A stretch of DNA of 8,125 nucleotides from Chloroflexota bacterium (lineage in GTDB: Bacteria; Chloroflexota; FW602-bin22; JAMCYS01), in assembly GCA_021847625.1 (NCBI GenBank), contig JAJZQK010000118.1, positions 1-8,125 on the forward strand, in the 5' to 3' direction. Below the pieces are notes generated by a model. That model made no database searches. It was not told the origin of the DNA and saw nothing but the letters and a program-made list of their open reading frames with translations. Of the stretch, positions 7,257 to 8,125 are shown piece by piece; position 1 is the stretch's first letter, and each line of letters opens with the position of its first letter. Position numbers and translations under genes: made by a program.

Positions 7257-7451
7257 TTATTGTGACTCCTTAATATACTGACTCTCTGGTGAATCGCCGG
7301 CCCGCGAGATCGGTGGATAGCCACCGTAGCGGAGGCACCCTCGTAGCAGGCGGACCCGGTCGAAACCGCGAACCGGAGGCCGAGGGCAGGTGAGGGCGTT
7401 GGCAGACCACGCCACGTCCCCACTCCGTGCTGGCGCCAGCCGGCATGAGCT
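7257..7451 (-). other. Long 5' leader of the operon with possible RNA structure
   Basis: If transcription starts about 7 nt past the predicted -10, at roughly 7451, the first gene has a leader of about 195 nt. Possible base-paired elements are listed in plus-strand coordinates. A 12-nt perfect palindrome GCTGGCGCCAGC lies at 7429-7440. Arms 7338-7343 and 7381-7386 (CCCTCG/CGAGGG) enclose a hairpin with arms 7356-7360 and 7372-7376 (CCGGT/ACCGG). A perfect 6-bp hairpin with a 4-nt loop spans 7311-7326 (CGGTGG/CCACCG). A 7-nt repeat, CGGAGGC, occurs at 7330 and 7374. I do not recognise a known riboswitch class, and no intrinsic terminator (hairpin plus U-run) is visible. No convincing protein is encoded here. 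Confidence 0.4.
7266..7271 (-). promoter_or_regulatory. Shine-Dalgarno of the inositol phosphate synthase gene
   Basis: The minus strand reads AAGGAG, 9 nt before the GTG at 7256. This is the most canonical ribosome-binding site in the window and fixes the GTG start. Confidence 0.75.
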
Positions 7452-7500
7452 GATTGTATACTATACGAGCCCTGCTTGCCTGTCAAGCAGTAGATCAGCT
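7448..7500. repeat. Nested inverted repeats over the divergent promoters (candidate operator)
   Basis: The inner repeat is CTGCTTG (7472-7478), a 5-nt centre, and CAAGCAG (7484-7490), a perfect 7+7 palindrome covering the operon's -35. The outer repeat has arms AGCTGAT (7448-7454) and ATCAGCT (7494-7500), bracketing the whole operon promoter and touching the -35 of the plus-strand promoter. No T-run follows, so a terminator is unlikely. The layout suits binding of a dimeric regulator, but no regulator gene is in the window. Confidence 0.4.
7458..7486 (-). promoter_or_regulatory. Predicted sigma70-type promoter of the inositol lipid operon
   Basis: On the minus strand a perfect -35 TTGACA (7486-7481) is followed by a 17-nt spacer and the -10-like TAGTAT (7463-7458, 4 of 6 consensus). 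An overlapping TATAGT (7465-7460) gives a 15-nt spacer. The stretch is AT-rich against a GC-rich background. It is the only good promoter upstream of the operon that leaves room for a ribosome-binding site. Confidence 0.6.
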
Positions 7501-7528
7501 TGCGGGCGGCAACGGTTCCTGCTATCTT
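7500..7528 (+). promoter_or_regulatory. Predicted promoter of the divergent PHP gene, likely leaderless
   Basis: The -35-like TTGCGG (7500-7505) and -10-like TATCTT (7523-7528) are separated by exactly 17 nt. The ATG at 7535 lies 7 nt beyond the end of the -10, which is where transcription should start. No Shine-Dalgarno is visible before this ATG. Confidence 0.45.
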
Positions 7529-7534
7529 ACCGGT

Positions 7535-8125
7535 ATGTTGTACGACTTTCACACGCATACATTTCTTAGCGACGGCGAGCTCTCACCGTCCGAGCTGGTC
7601 AGACGAGCGGCGGTGAATGGCTACACGGCGATTGCCATTGCCGACCACGTTGGCGCCGGCAACCTGGAGGCGGTGCTCGAGCAGGTCAAGAGGGAGTGCG
7701 AGGTGGTGAACCGTCACTGGGCGATTCTGGCGCTGCCGGCGGTGGAGATCACGCACGTCCCGGCGGCCGTGGTCGCGGAACTCGCGCGCGAGGCCAAGTC
7801 GCTCGGGGCGGCCCTGGTAGTGGTGCATGGGGAGACCATCGTCGAGCCGGTGGAGCCGGGGACGAACCTTGCCGCCCTGCGCTGCCCGGAGGTGGACGTG
7901 CTAGCCCATCCCGGGTTGCTGACAAGAGAGGAGGCCCAGGCGGCGGTCGCCAACGGCATCTTCGTCGAGCTTAGCGCTCGAAAAGGGCATTCCTTGACAA
8001 ATGGGAGGGTCTGGCAGGTCGGCTCGGAGGTTGGCGTGCGATTCCTGGTGAACTCAGACGGCCACGCCCCCGAGGATCTGCTCACCGAGGATTTTGCCAA
8101 GCGGGTGGCGCTAGGCGCGGGGCTG
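7535..8125 (+). CDS. PHP-domain phosphoesterase, histidinol-phosphatase-like (3' end cut by window)
   Basis: The frame is open from ATG at 7535 to the window edge, giving 197 residues. The metal ligands expected of a PHP phosphoesterase are all present. They are His6 and His8 (DFHTHT), Asp13 (LSDGEL), Asp37/His38 (ADH), Glu71 (VEITH), His98 (VVHGE), His125 (LAHPG), and Asp175/His177 (NSDGHA). The compact form, with the first motif directly at the N terminus, resembles small histidinol-phosphate phosphatase domain proteins of about 210-230 residues, so little is likely missing. It differs clearly from the PHP protein inside the operon, which has an N-terminal lead and a different motif order around Glu80/His87. 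Substrate is unknown; the divergent position next to inositol phosphate synthase may be coincidental or may indicate shared control. No Shine-Dalgarno precedes the ATG, and a leaderless mRNA is predicted. The TTG at 7538, one codon later, is less likely. Confidence 0.85.
   Translation, partial: MLYDFHTHTFLSDGELSPSELVRRAAVNGYTAIAIADHVGAGNLEAVLEQVKRECEVVNRHWAILALPAVEITHVPAAVVAELAREAKSLGAALVVVHGETIVEPVEPGTNLAALRCPEVDVLAHPGLLTREEAQAAVANGIFVELSARKGHSLTNGRVWQVGSEVGVRFLVNSDGHAPEDLLTEDFAKRVALGAGL

Noticed and set aside
7311..7400. Possible T-box or known riboswitch in the leader
   Set aside because: The GAGGGUGCC stretch superficially recalls a T-box, but the conserved antiterminator sequence and terminator are missing, and the downstream gene is not an amino acid gene.
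7136..7558. Minus-strand open frame of 140 codons spanning the synthase start and the divergent region
   Set aside because: It overlaps the well-supported synthase and PHP starts and both promoters in another frame, and its translation has no recognisable domain.

Overview
The window is a GC-rich bacterial chromosome segment. It holds one long minus-strand operon of eight genes, with transcription running from about 7450 down through position 1. A ninth gene diverges from it on the plus strand at the right edge. The set of genes (a short-type myo-inositol-1-phosphate synthase, a phosphatidylinositol-phosphate-type CDP-alcohol transferase, a PimA-like mannosyltransferase and PatA/LpxL-like acyltransferases) is the core of inositol phospholipid and phosphatidylinositol mannoside (PIM) synthesis, best known from Actinobacteria. 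The gene order differs from the mycobacterial PIM locus, and a PHP phosphoesterase gene sits inside it. I suspect a Chloroflexota or deep actinobacterial lineage, but this is inference and cannot be settled from the sequence alone.

Layout, in transcription order on the minus strand. 7451-7257: promoter-proximal leader of about 195 nt with several possible hairpins. 7256-6165: inositol-1-phosphate synthase. 6097-5141 and 5136-4195: two tandem HX4D acyltransferases. 4262-3492: PHP-domain metallophosphoesterase, overlapping the preceding gene by 68 nt. 3495-2287: GT4 glycosyltransferase resembling PimA. 2275-1661: CDP-alcohol phosphatidyltransferase resembling PIP synthase. 1664-822: RmlD-like NAD(P)-dependent sugar reductase. 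825-1: GT2 glycosyltransferase, cut by the window edge. From the second acyltransferase onward the genes overlap or are separated by no more than 11 nt, so they look like one co-transcribed, translationally coupled unit.

How they may work together: the synthase makes inositol-1-phosphate from glucose-6-phosphate. The CDP-alcohol transferase joins it to CDP-diacylglycerol to give phosphatidylinositol phosphate (PIP). A phosphatase must then remove the phosphate, and the embedded PHP protein is a natural candidate. The GT4 enzyme adds mannose or another hexose, and the two acyltransferases acylate the product. The RmlD-like and GT2 proteins suggest further decoration, perhaps with a deoxysugar.

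The plus-strand gene at 7535 encodes a second, different PHP-domain protein, cut by the right edge. Its predicted promoter places the transcription start on its ATG, so its mRNA may be leaderless. The divergent region also carries a strong sigma70-type promoter for the operon and nested inverted repeats that could be operators. No RNA genes, mobile elements or CRISPR arrays were seen.
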